From: CAISCU01 sp051861545
GTDB lineage: Bacteria; Bacteroidota; Bacteroidia; UKL13-3
Assembly (NCBI GenBank): GCA_051861545.1
Contig: JBIMKP010000024.1
Span: 6,419 to 70,418 of the forward strand
Direction of reading: 5' to 3'
Length of the DNA stretch: 64,000 bases
A program made the position numbers and the translations under genes. Below are positions 51,810-60,284 of this stretch, one piece after another. The stretch's first letter is position 1. Every line of letters starts with the position of its first letter. The notes beneath the pieces were generated by a model. It searched no databases. It saw only the letters and a list, made by a program, of their open reading frames with translations, and was not told the origin of the DNA.

Positions 51810-52763
51810 TTAACCTTTAAAAAGAGAATCAACAAATTCTACCTTATCAAATAATTGAAGGTCTTCAATACCTTCACCCACACCAATATATTTTACTGGA
51901 ATTTTAAATTGATCTGCAACTCCAATAACAACACCACCTTTTGCAGTTCCATCTAATTTTGTTAATGCCAAAGCATTTACCTCAGTAGCAGCTGTAAATT
52001 GTTTAGCTTGTTCAAAAGCATTCTGACCAGTACTTGCATCTAAAACCAAAAGGATTTCGTGAGGAGCATCAGCATGAACTTTCGACATAACACGTTTGAT
52101 TTTGCCTAATTCATTCATCAAACCAATTTTATTGTGCAAACGACCTGCAGTATCAATAATAGCCACATCTGCATTATTTTCAACTGCATATTTTACTGTA
52201 TCAAAAGCAACGGAAGCGGGGTCTGTATTCATGCCATGAGCAATTACATGCACATCATTTCTATTACCCCAAATTTTCAATTGTTCAACAGCAGCAGCTC
52301 TAAAAGTATCGCCGGCACCTAAAACAACCTTTTTTCCAGCCTTTCTATATTGATTAGCCATTTTGCCAATAGTAGTAGTTTTACCAACACCATTTACACC
52401 CACCACCATTACTACATAAGGTTTATGACCTTTTAAATCTTCGAAATTTGTTGGGATTTCAGTTTTATTTTCAGCCAATAATTTGCCCACTTCATCTTTG
52501 AGCAGGGCATTTAATTCTGATGTTCCGACGTATTTATCGTTCGCAACTCGTTTTTGAAGTCGTTCAATAATTTTGAGAGTGGTTTCAATACCCACATCAC
52601 TACTTACCAGAATTTCTTCCAGTTCATCTAAAAAACCATCATCAACAGAGCTTTTTCCAACTAAAGCCTTGCTAATTTTGTCAAACAAACTTGTTTTGGT
52701 TTTTTCTAAACCCTGATCAAGTTTTTCTTTTTTCTCTTTGCTGAAAAAACTGAATATTCCCAT
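51810..52763 (-). CDS. ftsY: Signal recognition particle receptor FtsY
   Basis: FtsY is the membrane GTPase that docks SRP-bound ribosomes. 317 residues: N-terminal helix bundle (DQGLEKTKTSLFDKISKAL), GTPase G1 GVNGVGKTTTIGKMA, DTFRAAAVEQLKIW, G3 DTAGRLHNKIGLMNEL, LDASTGQNAFEQAKQF and G4 TKLDGTAKGGVVIGV. The acidic A domain found in E. coli is absent, as in many bacteria. rimO follows after 18 bases. Confidence 0.97.
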   Translation of the reverse strand: MGIFSFFSKEKKEKLDQGLEKTKTSLFDKISKALVGKSSVDDGFLDELEEILVSSDVGIETTLKIIERLQKRVANDKYVGTSELNALLKDEVGKLLAENKTEIPTNFEDLKGHKPYVVMVVGVNGVGKTTTIGKMANQYRKAGKKVVLGAGDTFRAAAVEQLKIWGNRNDVHVIAHGMNTDPASVAFDTVKYAVENNADVAIIDTAGRLHNKIGLMNELGKIKRVMSKVHADAPHEILLVLDASTGQNAFEQAKQFTAATEVNALALTKLDGTAKGGVVIGVADQFKIPVKYIGVGEGIEDLQLFDKVEFVDSLFKG

Positions 52764-52783
52764 ATTGATGCTGCTAAAATAAA

Positions 52784-52812
52784 AAAAGCATTCCGATAAA
52801 CAGAATGCTTTT
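52784..52812 (-). terminator. Terminator between the rpmB-rpmG-DUF4295 unit and ftsY
   Basis: Stem AAAAGCATTC (52784-52793) pairs with 52803-52812 around a 9-base loop and runs on the minus strand into seven T (52781-52787). It lies 21 bases after the DUF4295 stop, so ftsY needs its own promoter or read-through. Confidence 0.82.
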
Positions 52813-52833
52813 CAATAAATGCGGTTCATTAAA

Positions 52834-52983
52834 TTATTTCTTGAAGTAAGTTTTCACTTCTTCGTTTGAAACGATTTCAGATTTAAAAGTGTAAGAACCT
52901 TTTTCGGTTTTTACAGCTCTGTATACTTTTGCGTAATCTTTACCTGCTGAGGTTTTTAGAGTTGCAACTACTTTTTTAGCCAT
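52834..52983 (-). CDS. DUF4295 family protein (Bacteroidota ribosome-linked)
   Basis: A 49-residue protein, MAKKVVATLKTSAGKDYAKV, then YRAVKTEKGSYTFKSEIVSN, EEVKTYFKK. This is the Bacteroidota-specific DUF4295, found after rpmG in this phylum. I recall that the ribosome structure from Flavobacterium johnsoniae named an extra protein bL38 of this type; that identity should be confirmed. It is 7 bases after rpmG and followed by a terminator. Short and easy to miss. Confidence 0.9.
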   Translation of the reverse strand: MAKKVVATLKTSAGKDYAKVYRAVKTEKGSYTFKSEIVSNEEVKTYFKK

Positions 52984-52990
52984 GACTTAC

Positions 52991-53173
52991 TTATTTAATT
53001 TCTTTGTGAACAGTTACTTTTTTCATGATCGGGTTGTATTTTTTCAACTCGATACGCTCGGTGGTATTTTTACGATTTTTAGTCGTGATATACCTTGATG
53101 TTCCAGCTAAACCACTTGTTTTATGCTCGGTACATTCTAAAATTACTTGGATACGATTACCTTTCTTAGCCAT
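52991..53173 (-). CDS. rpmG: 50S ribosomal protein L33
   Basis: 60 residues: MAKKGNRIQVILECTEHKTS, GLAGTSRYITTKNRKNTTER, IELKKYNPIMKKVTVHKEIK. L33 is in the 50S subunit near the E site. Only one Cys is present, so no zinc ribbon (the zinc-free form). It lies 14 bases after rpmB and 7 before DUF4295. Confidence 0.97.
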   Translation of the reverse strand: MAKKGNRIQVILECTEHKTSGLAGTSRYITTKNRKNTTERIELKKYNPIMKKVTVHKEIK

Positions 53174-53187
53174 TTTCTTTACTCCTA

Positions 53188-53418
53188 TTAGATTTGTCCG
53201 TTACGGATATAATCATTTAAAACGGCACTAATGCCCTTCTTGTTAATTGTTTTAATCGCTTTGGTCGAAACTTTCATTACGATCCAGCGATTCTCCTCAG
53301 GAATGAAAAATTTCTTTTCCTGTAAATTTGGGTAAAAACGTCTTTTTGTCTTTCTATTTGAGTGAGACACGTTATTACCAACCATCGGACGCTTACCTGT
53401 TAAATCACAAACTCTCAT
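53188..53418 (-). CDS. rpmB: 50S ribosomal protein L28
   Basis: 76 residues: MRVCDLTGKRPMVGNNVSHS, NRKTKRRFYPNLQEKKFFIP, EENRWIVMKVSTKAIKTINK. A 50S protein required for late assembly. It is the first gene of a three-gene unit (rpmB, rpmG, DUF4295). A promoter lies at 53446-53475, about 28 bases before the ATG. Confidence 0.98.
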   Translation of the reverse strand: MRVCDLTGKRPMVGNNVSHSNRKTKRRFYPNLQEKKFFIPEENRWIVMKVSTKAIKTINKKGISAVLNDYIRNGQI

Positions 53419-53445
53419 GACGTATTATTCTTGAAAAAAGGACTG

Positions 53446-53475
53446 CAAATATCTGGGAAATAAATTAAAATGCAA
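53446..53475 (-). promoter_or_regulatory. Promoter of rpmB-rpmG-DUF4295
   Basis: On the minus strand TTG (53475-53473), 19 bases, GATATTTG (53453-53446), then CAGTCC. One mismatch to TAnnTTTG. Predicted start near 53442, about 24 bases before the ATG. Confidence 0.6.
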
Positions 53476-53556
53476 AAAAATGTTTAAGAAAAATCTTTTC
53501 CAAGCTAAAATCCAGCTAAATGGACAAGTTTAGATTGATTTATTCTTCATTTTCTC

Positions 53557-53584
53557 TTGCGGAGTGCAAAAATAGTTAATTTCG
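53557..53584 (+). promoter_or_regulatory. Possible promoter of the enoyl-CoA hydratase gene
   Basis: TTG (53557-53559), 17 bases, TAATTTCG (53577-53584), 19 bases before the ATG. One mismatch and short spacing. Confidence 0.45.
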
Positions 53585-53603
53585 AACCAAAATCCGCATA
53601 AAA

Positions 53604-54383
53604 ATGAATTACGAATTTATTTTAGTTAATCCAGAAGTAAAAAAACACATCGCTTTAATTCAATTAAACCGACCTAAAGAACTGAATGCCTTGAATCTTC
53701 AGTTGATGCTTGAACTAAAAGATGCATTGCAAAATTTAGATAAAAATGATGAAGTTCGTTGTATAATTATCACAGGAAACCAACAAGCTTTTGCTGCTGG
53801 GGCCGATATTAAACAAATGGAATCGAGAACTCCGGTTGATTTAATTAAGATTGACCAATTCGAAACTTGGGACCAAATTAGAAAAACTTCTAAGCCTATT
53901 ATTGCTGCTGTTTGTGGTTTTGCTTTGGGTGGTGGTTGTGAATTGGCTATGACCTGCGATATGATTGTTGCTGGTGAAAGTTCAAAATTTGGTCAGCCTG
54001 AAATTAAAATTGGAATTATGCCAGGTGCAGGTGGAACGCAACGTCTTACAAGGGCTGTTGGAAAAGCTTTAGCCATGGAAATGGTTTTAACTGGAAAATT
54101 TATTTCTGCTGAAGAAGCACAAAAAGCTGGTCTTATAAATAGAGTTGTTCCTGATGAGGTTTATTTGGATGAAGCTTTAAAATTAGCCACAGAAGTTGCA
54201 AGTATGAGTCCAATTGCTCTCCGTTTGGCAAAAGAAAGTGTTTTAAAATCATTTGAAACTGGTTTACAAGATGGTTTATACTTTGAAAGAAAAAATTTCT
54301 ACCTTACTTTTTCTTCAGAAGATCAAAAAGAAGGAATGAATGCATTTGTTGAAAAAAGAAGAGCCAATTTTTCAGGAAACTAA
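53604..54383 (+). CDS. Enoyl-CoA hydratase / crotonase
   Basis: 259 residues of the crotonase family. AAGADIKQM forms the oxyanion hole, CGFALGGGCELAMTCDMIVA carries one catalytic glutamate, and FGQPEIKIGIMPGAGGTQRL the second. This fits hydration of trans-2-enoyl-CoA in beta-oxidation or in amino-acid or butyrate metabolism. Single gene with its own terminator; the exact chain length is unknown. etfBA, which carry electrons from acyl-CoA dehydrogenases, lie 5 kb away. Confidence 0.95.
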   Translation: MNYEFILVNPEVKKHIALIQLNRPKELNALNLQLMLELKDALQNLDKNDEVRCIIITGNQQAFAAGADIKQMESRTPVDLIKIDQFETWDQIRKTSKPIIAAVCGFALGGGCELAMTCDMIVAGESSKFGQPEIKIGIMPGAGGTQRLTRAVGKALAMEMVLTGKFISAEEAQKAGLINRVVPDEVYLDEALKLATEVASMSPIALRLAKESVLKSFETGLQDGLYFERKNFYLTFSSEDQKEGMNAFVEKRRANFSGN

Positions 54384-54404
54384 ATTTACCTCAATTTGTA
54401 TAAT

Positions 54405-54432
54405 AAGGAGATTTTATAAATCTCCTTTTTTT
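54405..54432 (+). terminator. Terminator of the enoyl-CoA hydratase gene
   Basis: Stem AAGGAGATTT (54405-54414) pairs with 54418-54427 around loop TAT and runs into TTTTT. queA starts 18 bases after the stem. Confidence 0.88.
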
Positions 54433-54445
54433 ATATCTATATCTA

Positions 54446-55669
54446 ATGAATCCGAAAAATCTTTCTATTATAGATTTCAATTATCATTTACCTGAAGAAA
54501 AAATTGCTCTATATCCGCTTGAAGAAAGAAGTCTAAGTAAACTTCTAGTATATAAAGATGGAAAAATTCAACATGAACAATTTAAAAACATAGGTGAATT
54601 TCTTCCAGAAAAATCGTTTTTGGTTTTTAATAATACCAAAGTAATTCATGCCCGTTTATTTTTTAGAAAAGATAGCGGTGCTTTAATTGAAGTTTTTTGT
54701 CTCGACCCTCATTTACCCTCAAATTACGAAGAATCTTTTTCAAGTAATATAAACTGTCAGTGGGTTTGTATGATTGGAAATGCAAAAAAATGGAAAGAAG
54801 GAAAACTCACCCGTAAAATTGAAATCAATGGAAAAGAAATTGATTTTAACTGTGAAATTAAAAACAAAATCGACGGAAAATTTATCATAGAGTTTTCTTG
54901 GAACAATACTTCTATTAGCTTTTCTGAGATTTTAGATATTGCTGGAATCTTGCCAATTCCTCCTTACTTAAACAGAGAAACAGAAGCATCTGATGAAGAA
55001 AGATACCAGACAATTTATGCAAAAAATAGTGGTTCTGTTGCTGCACCTACAGCTGGACTGCATTTTTCGGAGGAAATCATTCAACAACTTTTATCAAATC
55101 AACATAAAAAAATAGAATTGACTTTACATGTTGGGGCAGGTACTTTTAAACCAGTTTCAGCAAGTAAAATGGAAGAACATTTGATGCACCGAGAAACTGT
55201 AATTTTCAGTTTAGATAATATAAAAGAGATTCTAGAACAATTAAAAAATCAAACACCAATTATACCTGTTGGTACTACTAGTTGCAGGAGTTTAGAAAGT
55301 TTATTTTGGCATGCTTTAAAAGTAAAATTAGGAATAGCTGTTTGTCATGAACTTTTGGTAAAACAATGGGACCCTTATGATTTGGAATGTAATTATAGTT
55401 CAGTAGAGGTTTTGGAATATTTGGTTCAACAATTAGAATTAAAGAGTTGTAAAGAATTAAGTGGAACAACAGAACTTATGATTGCACCAACTTATCAATT
55501 TAAAATCATAAAAGGTTTAATTACAAATTTTCATCAACCACAAAGTACCTTATTATTATTGGTAGCAGCTTTAGTTGGTGAAAATTGGATTAATATTTAC
55601 GAAGCAGCATTAAAAGAAAATTACCGTTTTTTAAGTTATGGTGATAGCAGCTTATTGCTTCCAAATTAG
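54446..55669 (+). CDS. queA: S-adenosylmethionine:tRNA ribosyltransferase-isomerase QueA
   Basis: QueA moves the ribosyl part of SAM onto preQ1 at the tRNA wobble position, forming epoxyqueuosine. Motifs: DFNYHLPEEKIALYPLEERS, FNNTKVIHARL, SGSVAAPTAGLHFSEEIIQ, HVGAGTFKPV and ITNFHQPQSTLLLLVAALVG. 407 residues is longer than E. coli QueA (~356) because of extra loops, common in this phylum. The promoter is not clear; a terminator sits just ahead. Confidence 0.95.
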   Translation: MNPKNLSIIDFNYHLPEEKIALYPLEERSLSKLLVYKDGKIQHEQFKNIGEFLPEKSFLVFNNTKVIHARLFFRKDSGALIEVFCLDPHLPSNYEESFSSNINCQWVCMIGNAKKWKEGKLTRKIEINGKEIDFNCEIKNKIDGKFIIEFSWNNTSISFSEILDIAGILPIPPYLNRETEASDEERYQTIYAKNSGSVAAPTAGLHFSEEIIQQLLSNQHKKIELTLHVGAGTFKPVSASKMEEHLMHRETVIFSLDNIKEILEQLKNQTPIIPVGTTSCRSLESLFWHALKVKLGIAVCHELLVKQWDPYDLECNYSSVEVLEYLVQQLELKSCKELSGTTELMIAPTYQFKIIKGLITNFHQPQSTLLLLVAALVGENWINIYEAALKENYRFLSYGDSSLLLPN

Positions 55670-55978
55670 TTGAATTAAAAAATTATTCAGGTAAGCTTTA
55701 GATTTTCGTGAAGAGGAAAAATCCAAACGAAAAAATCCCACTTCATTTGTGAATTAAAAAAGATAGCTTCAAATTCAGTGTACTTTTACTCATTAAAACA
55801 AAGCTTAAAAATGAAACTTATTTTAAATTGTGCGTAACTCAAATCTGATAATCAAGCATCACCAAAAAAACACATTGCTTTTCCACAGCTTATCAAGATG
55901 TTTTTAAAAAATGTGCATGACTTAATAAAATAAAAAGAGCCGATTCCTTTCGTATCTTTAACCCCCCAAAGAGAAAAA
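55670..55978. other. Spacer before dnaB, no gene seen
   Basis: 309 bases, AT-rich. I found no plausible short gene, RNA or strong hairpin. TATCTTTA at about 55954-55961 resembles a -7 box 17 bases before the dnaB ATG, but there is no TTG at the right distance. Confidence 0.45.
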
Positions 55979-57538
55979 ATGGAAGAGAATTATAAATCGG
56001 ATTCGAAGAAGAAAAAACCCTTAATCAGACAAAGCACTTTACCTGATGGAGCAAAATTACCTCCTCAGGCAATAGACTTAGAGGAGGCTGTTTTAGGAGC
56101 TTTAATGCTTGAAAAACATGCGATTACTGTTGTTGCTGAGGTTTTATCGCCTAAGAGTTTTTACAAAGACTCTCATTCCATGATTTATGAAGCAATTGTT
56201 GTACTTTTTGGAAAAGCAGAACCTATTGATATTTTAACCGTTACTTCAGAACTTAGGAAAAAAGGTCAGTTAGATATTGTTGGTGGTGCCTACTATATTA
56301 CAATGTTAACAAACAGAGTTACTTCTGCTGCTAATATTGAATACCATGCAAGAATTATTGCTGAAAAATTCCTTCAAAGAGAATTGATACGAATTTCAGG
56401 TGAAATTCAAACAGAAGCTTTTGAAGACAGTGCCGATGCTTTTAACATGCTTGATTCGGCAGAAAAAAAACTATTTGATCTTTCTCAAGGCAATATAAAA
56501 CGTGCTTATTTAAGCATGAATGCTGTTGTAAAACAAACTTTAAAAGATATAGAAGACATGAAGTTGAAAACTGGTAAATACACCGGTATTCCTTCAGGTT
56601 TTACTAAATTAGATAGAATTACAGCTGGTTTTCAACGTTCCGATTTAATTATTGTAGCAGCTAGACCTGGTATGGGTAAAACTGCATTTGCTTTAAGTGT
56701 GGCTAGAAATGCATCATTTGAAGGTTTAGGAAAAGATGAGTCGCCAAGAGGTGTGGCTATTTTTTCACTTGAAATGGGTAATAAACAAATGGTGAGCAGG
56801 ATGATTAGTTCTGAAGCTGAAATCTCTGGACATAAACTTAGAACAGGTGAATTAAAAGATTATGAATGGGAACAATTAAATACAAAAATCGCTGCTTTAA
56901 GTGAGGCTCCTATTTTAATTGACGATACTCCTGCCCTATCAGTTTTTGAATTGCGTGCCAAATGCCGCAGAATGAAACAACAAAACGACATTTCTATGGT
57001 CGTTATTGATTACCTACAGTTAATGAGAGGTGATGATACTGGCAATAAAAATGGTAATCGTGAACAAGAGGTGAGTTATATTTCTCGTTCACTAAAAGCT
57101 TTAGCCAAAGAACTAGATGTTCCAGTTATTGCACTTTCTCAGTTAAGTCGTCAAACAGAAAGAAGATCTGCCTCTAACCGCCCAATGTTATCAGATTTAA
57201 GGGAATCGGGATCAATTGAGCAGGATGCCGATATGGTAATGTTTATTTATCGTCCTGAATATTACCAATTGGCCGAATGGGAAGATGGAACTCCTACAAG
57301 CGGACAAGCTGAGGTTATGATTGCGAAAAATCGTCATGGTGCTTTAGACAATATTCGTTTGAGATTTTTGAATGATTATACCAAATTCACCGATTTAATG
57401 GAAGACCAATATGCATTTGATAATAATAATGATTTGGTTGACAATCCAGGTGTAATTACTATGAGTTCAAGATTAAATGATATGCATACTGATGAAGACG
57501 ATTCAATGGGTGGGATACCACCAATTGCACCGTTTTAA
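55979..57538 (+). CDS. dnaB: Replicative DNA helicase DnaB
   Basis: DnaB is the hexameric helicase of the replication fork and recruits DnaG primase. 519 residues: N-terminal domain (PQAIDLEEAVLGALMLEKHA, IDILTVTSELRKKGQLDIVG), linker, RecA-like motor with Walker A AARPGMGKTAFALSV, Walker B MVVIDYLQLMRG, and LSRQTERRSASNRPMLSDLR, then an acidic tail (HTDEDDSMGG). No intein. Length normal plus ~20 N-terminal basic residues. Confidence 0.98.
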   Translation: MEENYKSDSKKKKPLIRQSTLPDGAKLPPQAIDLEEAVLGALMLEKHAITVVAEVLSPKSFYKDSHSMIYEAIVVLFGKAEPIDILTVTSELRKKGQLDIVGGAYYITMLTNRVTSAANIEYHARIIAEKFLQRELIRISGEIQTEAFEDSADAFNMLDSAEKKLFDLSQGNIKRAYLSMNAVVKQTLKDIEDMKLKTGKYTGIPSGFTKLDRITAGFQRSDLIIVAARPGMGKTAFALSVARNASFEGLGKDESPRGVAIFSLEMGNKQMVSRMISSEAEISGHKLRTGELKDYEWEQLNTKIAALSEAPILIDDTPALSVFELRAKCRRMKQQNDISMVVIDYLQLMRGDDTGNKNGNREQEVSYISRSLKALAKELDVPVIALSQLSRQTERRSASNRPMLSDLRESGSIEQDADMVMFIYRPEYYQLAEWEDGTPTSGQAEVMIAKNRHGALDNIRLRFLNDYTKFTDLMEDQYAFDNNNDLVDNPGVITMSSRLNDMHTDEDDSMGGIPPIAPF

Positions 57539-57599
57539 TGCCGATATTTTAGCAATTGTATTGTCCTAAAAATGATAAGCTAATTTTTATTTCAGGAAT

Positions 57600-58235
57600 T
57601 TAGTATTCGTAATAAATCATCGCTTGTTTTTGTGCTGGACTAAAAGAAATCATGGTTTCACTGTTTTTCTTTTTAGCATAAGAGAATGTTTTATAAGCAC
57701 TATCTGCAATTAGTGTTTCAAAATTAGGATGTACTTTATATTCCTCAACCAAATTAGCAGACTCATCTAAAATAGCTCCACTAATATTTTCAGGATCTAA
57801 AAATCCATCTACATATCTTCTTACAAATCTCTCTTTTTGAGAATCGGTGCCATAGTGCCCACCTCCATCTAAAGCAATTGATAATGCATCAATTAGAGGA
57901 AAGGAATCAGCAAAAATTAAACTTCTATCCTTCTTTACTACCCAAAAATATACCATGGCATCATAGTATTCATCACCAACAATTTTAATCTTGAATTTAT
58001 CTTTTTCAGCAATATCTGAAAAATTAAAATGAACCGTAGTATCAACCCAAACCTTGGCTAAAATTGGCTTTTCAACAAACTTATCAAAAGTTACTACTTT
58101 GTAAGAATTCGCAATCATTCCAGAATCACTTCTTACAGCGGGAGCATCGCTATGTAATACTCCTAAGCTAGCACCTTGTTCACTGCCACATGAGGCTAAA
58201 ACAAAAATTATGAAAAGCAGTATAAAATTCTTCAT
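57600..58235 (-). CDS. Hypothetical lipoprotein, 211 residues
   Basis: Starts MKNFILLFIIFVLASCGSEQ: lipoprotein signal with lipobox LASC (Cys16). The mature part has VWVDTTVHFNFSDI, DAMVYFWVVKKDRSLIFADS, and a calcium-loop-like acid stretch is not evident. I do not recognise a family. It is convergent with dnaB and stands alone; 255 bases separate it from the next gene on the same strand. Function unknown. Confidence 0.75.
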   Translation of the reverse strand: MKNFILLFIIFVLASCGSEQGASLGVLHSDAPAVRSDSGMIANSYKVVTFDKFVEKPILAKVWVDTTVHFNFSDIAEKDKFKIKIVGDEYYDAMVYFWVVKKDRSLIFADSFPLIDALSIALDGGGHYGTDSQKERFVRRYVDGFLDPENISGAILDESANLVEEYKVHPNFETLIADSAYKTFSYAKKKNSETMISFSPAQKQAMIYYEY

Positions 58236-58490
58236 TAGTGTATTTAAATCTGATTTAAACAGTTAAATCGCTGCTAATTAAAGAAAAAATGTCCAAAATC
58301 AACTTACCAGTAAATAATTAGCACTTATAGCTCATCCCCAAAACAAACTTTAAACTGATAATCAATGATTTAAATTTTATCACGAATAGGTAAAAAAAAT
58401 AAAAATACAGCTAAAATTCTATTTGAGCAGGTGCCAATCAACCCCAAACGAAGTAAATATAGGTCTTAGTAGTAAATTTATAAATCGATT

Positions 58491-58808
58491 TTAAAAATCA
58501 GAATTCATTTCTTTTAAAGATAAAAATTCATTCAAAGATTTTACATCCTTTGAATCTTTTAGTATTTCAATTCCTTTATTTAAATTTGTTAAAACCTTGT
58601 CAGTTTCATCCATTTCTTCAAAAATAAGCGCAAGTTGATACATCGATGGTGTATGATTGGCTTGAATTTGAATACATTTTTCAAAAAAAGAAATTGATTC
58701 AGTTAAATTACTCTCAGATTTATATTCCATTGCAATTGCATAGTTTAAAAACACATCCTCAGGACTTTGCAACAACATTTCAAACAATTTTTCTTTTCTA
58801 TTTATCAT
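58491..58808 (-). CDS. Small TPR-repeat protein
   Basis: 105 residues, mostly helical, with two to three tetratricopeptide-like repeats: DVFLNYAIAMEYKSESNLTE, SISFFEKCIQIQANHTPSMY, QLALIFEEMDETDKVLTNLN. TPR proteins bind other proteins; the partner is unknown. No signal peptide, so cytosolic. Spacers on both sides (58236-58490, 58809-58968) contain no other gene that I could find. Confidence 0.8.
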   Translation of the reverse strand: MINRKEKLFEMLLQSPEDVFLNYAIAMEYKSESNLTESISFFEKCIQIQANHTPSMYQLALIFEEMDETDKVLTNLNKGIEILKDSKDVKSLNEFLSLKEMNSDF

Positions 58809-58968
58809 TTCGTATCAAATAATTTCAACTATTTTAGTGTAATTTTATGAATATTTCTCTCTTTGGGGAGAATATGGTTACTCAAATTGAAAAAAAAATA
58901 ATTATTTGCAGCACATTTGGCTCTAAAAAAGTCATCATTTACTATTTGAAATCGAATAAATTATCAAT

Positions 58969-59706
58969 ATGAAAATTCTTGTTTGCATCAGCAATGTGCC
59001 TGACACAACTACGAAAGTTTCTTTTACAGAAAACAATTCAAAATTTAATACTCAAGGAGTTCAATTCATTATTAATCCTTATGATGAACTTGCACTAACC
59101 AAAGCTTTAGAAATTACAGAAAAAGTTGGTGGTACAGTAACAGCAATCAATGTTGGATTGGCAGAAACTGAACCGAGTATTAGAAAAGCTTTAGCAATTG
59201 GCGCAACAGATGCTGTAAGAATTAATGCTGAACCAGCAGATGCATATTTTGTGGCCGAACAAATTGCTAGTTATGCCAGTTCTCAAGGCTTTGATTTGAT
59301 TTTAACAGGAAGAGAAAGCATTGACTACAATGGAGGATTGGTTTCAGGTATTTTAGCTTCTTTGTTAAACTTGCCAAGTGTAAACGTAATTACAAGTATA
59401 GAAGTTGATGGAAATACAGCTACAATGGAAAGAGATATTGATGGCGGTAAAGAAAAACTTTCATGTAACTTCCCATTTGTAGCAAGTGCTCAAAAAGAAT
59501 TAACAGAACCACGTATTCCAAACATGAGAGGAATTATGGCTGCTAGAACCAAACCACTGCAGGTGCTCGATGCTCAAGCTTCAGCAATTGGAAGTAGCAC
59601 TCAATCGTTTGAATTACCAGCACCAAAAGGAGCATGTAAAATGATTGATGCATCAAATGCTGGTGATTTAATTAGAATATTAAACGAAGAAGCTAAAGTT
59701 ATTTAA
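58969..59706 (+). CDS. etfB: Electron transfer flavoprotein subunit beta
   Basis: 245 residues: MKILVCISNVPDTTTKVSFT, INPYDELALTKALEITEKVG, DLILTGRESIDYNGGLVSGI and the AMP-binding RDIDGGKEKLSCNFPFVASA. With EtfA it takes electrons from acyl-CoA dehydrogenases to the quinone pool. Unusually, a 186-residue membrane or secreted protein gene sits between it and etfA (gaps of 3 and 14 bases). Length normal. Confidence 0.96.
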   Translation: MKILVCISNVPDTTTKVSFTENNSKFNTQGVQFIINPYDELALTKALEITEKVGGTVTAINVGLAETEPSIRKALAIGATDAVRINAEPADAYFVAEQIASYASSQGFDLILTGRESIDYNGGLVSGILASLLNLPSVNVITSIEVDGNTATMERDIDGGKEKLSCNFPFVASAQKELTEPRIPNMRGIMAARTKPLQVLDAQASAIGSSTQSFELPAPKGACKMIDASNAGDLIRILNEEAKVI

Positions 59707-59709
59707 TCA

Positions 59710-60270
59710 ATGATTAAAGCCCAAAGCTTGGTGAAGGTTTTATTCTTGGCTGCAATCCTTTTAGGATTATGCAAAGAATTACATGCACAAGAATTGTTCT
59801 TTATAAATAAAAAAACAGGTAAATCAATCAAAGCAAGAGTTGGAGACCAATTAGCACTCATCTATATCGGTTATAGAAATCAAGAGGAGTTTTATTCTCA
59901 AGATATATTTGCCATTACAGATAGCAGTGTTTTTTTGGGAAACGATACCAGATTTGTTCACCCAGGTTTAAGGCAGAATTTTGAGAAAAATGGTCCTTCA
60001 TACAAAGAAATTCTTTTGAAAGATTTTGTTAAATTCAGAAGAATTAGCATTGGAAGAAAAATGCTCAAACAAACTTTAAAACTTGGCTCAGCAATTGGAA
60101 CATTTTTCCTAATTTCTAATATGATTGAAAAAAATAATATAAGTAGAGGTCAACAATTTTTAGTTTCATTAGGAGTAGGTTTCGGAGTAAGTTATTTAGT
60201 AAATTTGGCTTTACCTGAAAATCCAAAATATGAAATGAATGATGGCTGGATAGTAACAATAAAAAAATAA
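59710..60270 (+). CDS. Hypothetical exported protein between etfB and etfA
   Basis: 186 residues. An N-terminal signal (LVKVLFLAAILLGLCKELHA, cleavage near AQ) is followed by about 80 residues of mixed beta structure and then two hydrophobic stretches (LKLGSAIGTFFLISNMIEKN; FLVSLGVGFGVSYLVNLALP) that look like membrane helices. No family recognised. It is tightly packed (3 bases after etfB, 14 before etfA), so it is transcribed with both and may matter for them or may just be inserted. Function unknown. Confidence 0.78.
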   Translation: MIKAQSLVKVLFLAAILLGLCKELHAQELFFINKKTGKSIKARVGDQLALIYIGYRNQEEFYSQDIFAITDSSVFLGNDTRFVHPGLRQNFEKNGPSYKEILLKDFVKFRRISIGRKMLKQTLKLGSAIGTFFLISNMIEKNNISRGQQFLVSLGVGFGVSYLVNLALPENPKYEMNDGWIVTIKK

Positions 60271-60284
60271 TAATAATTAAGTAT

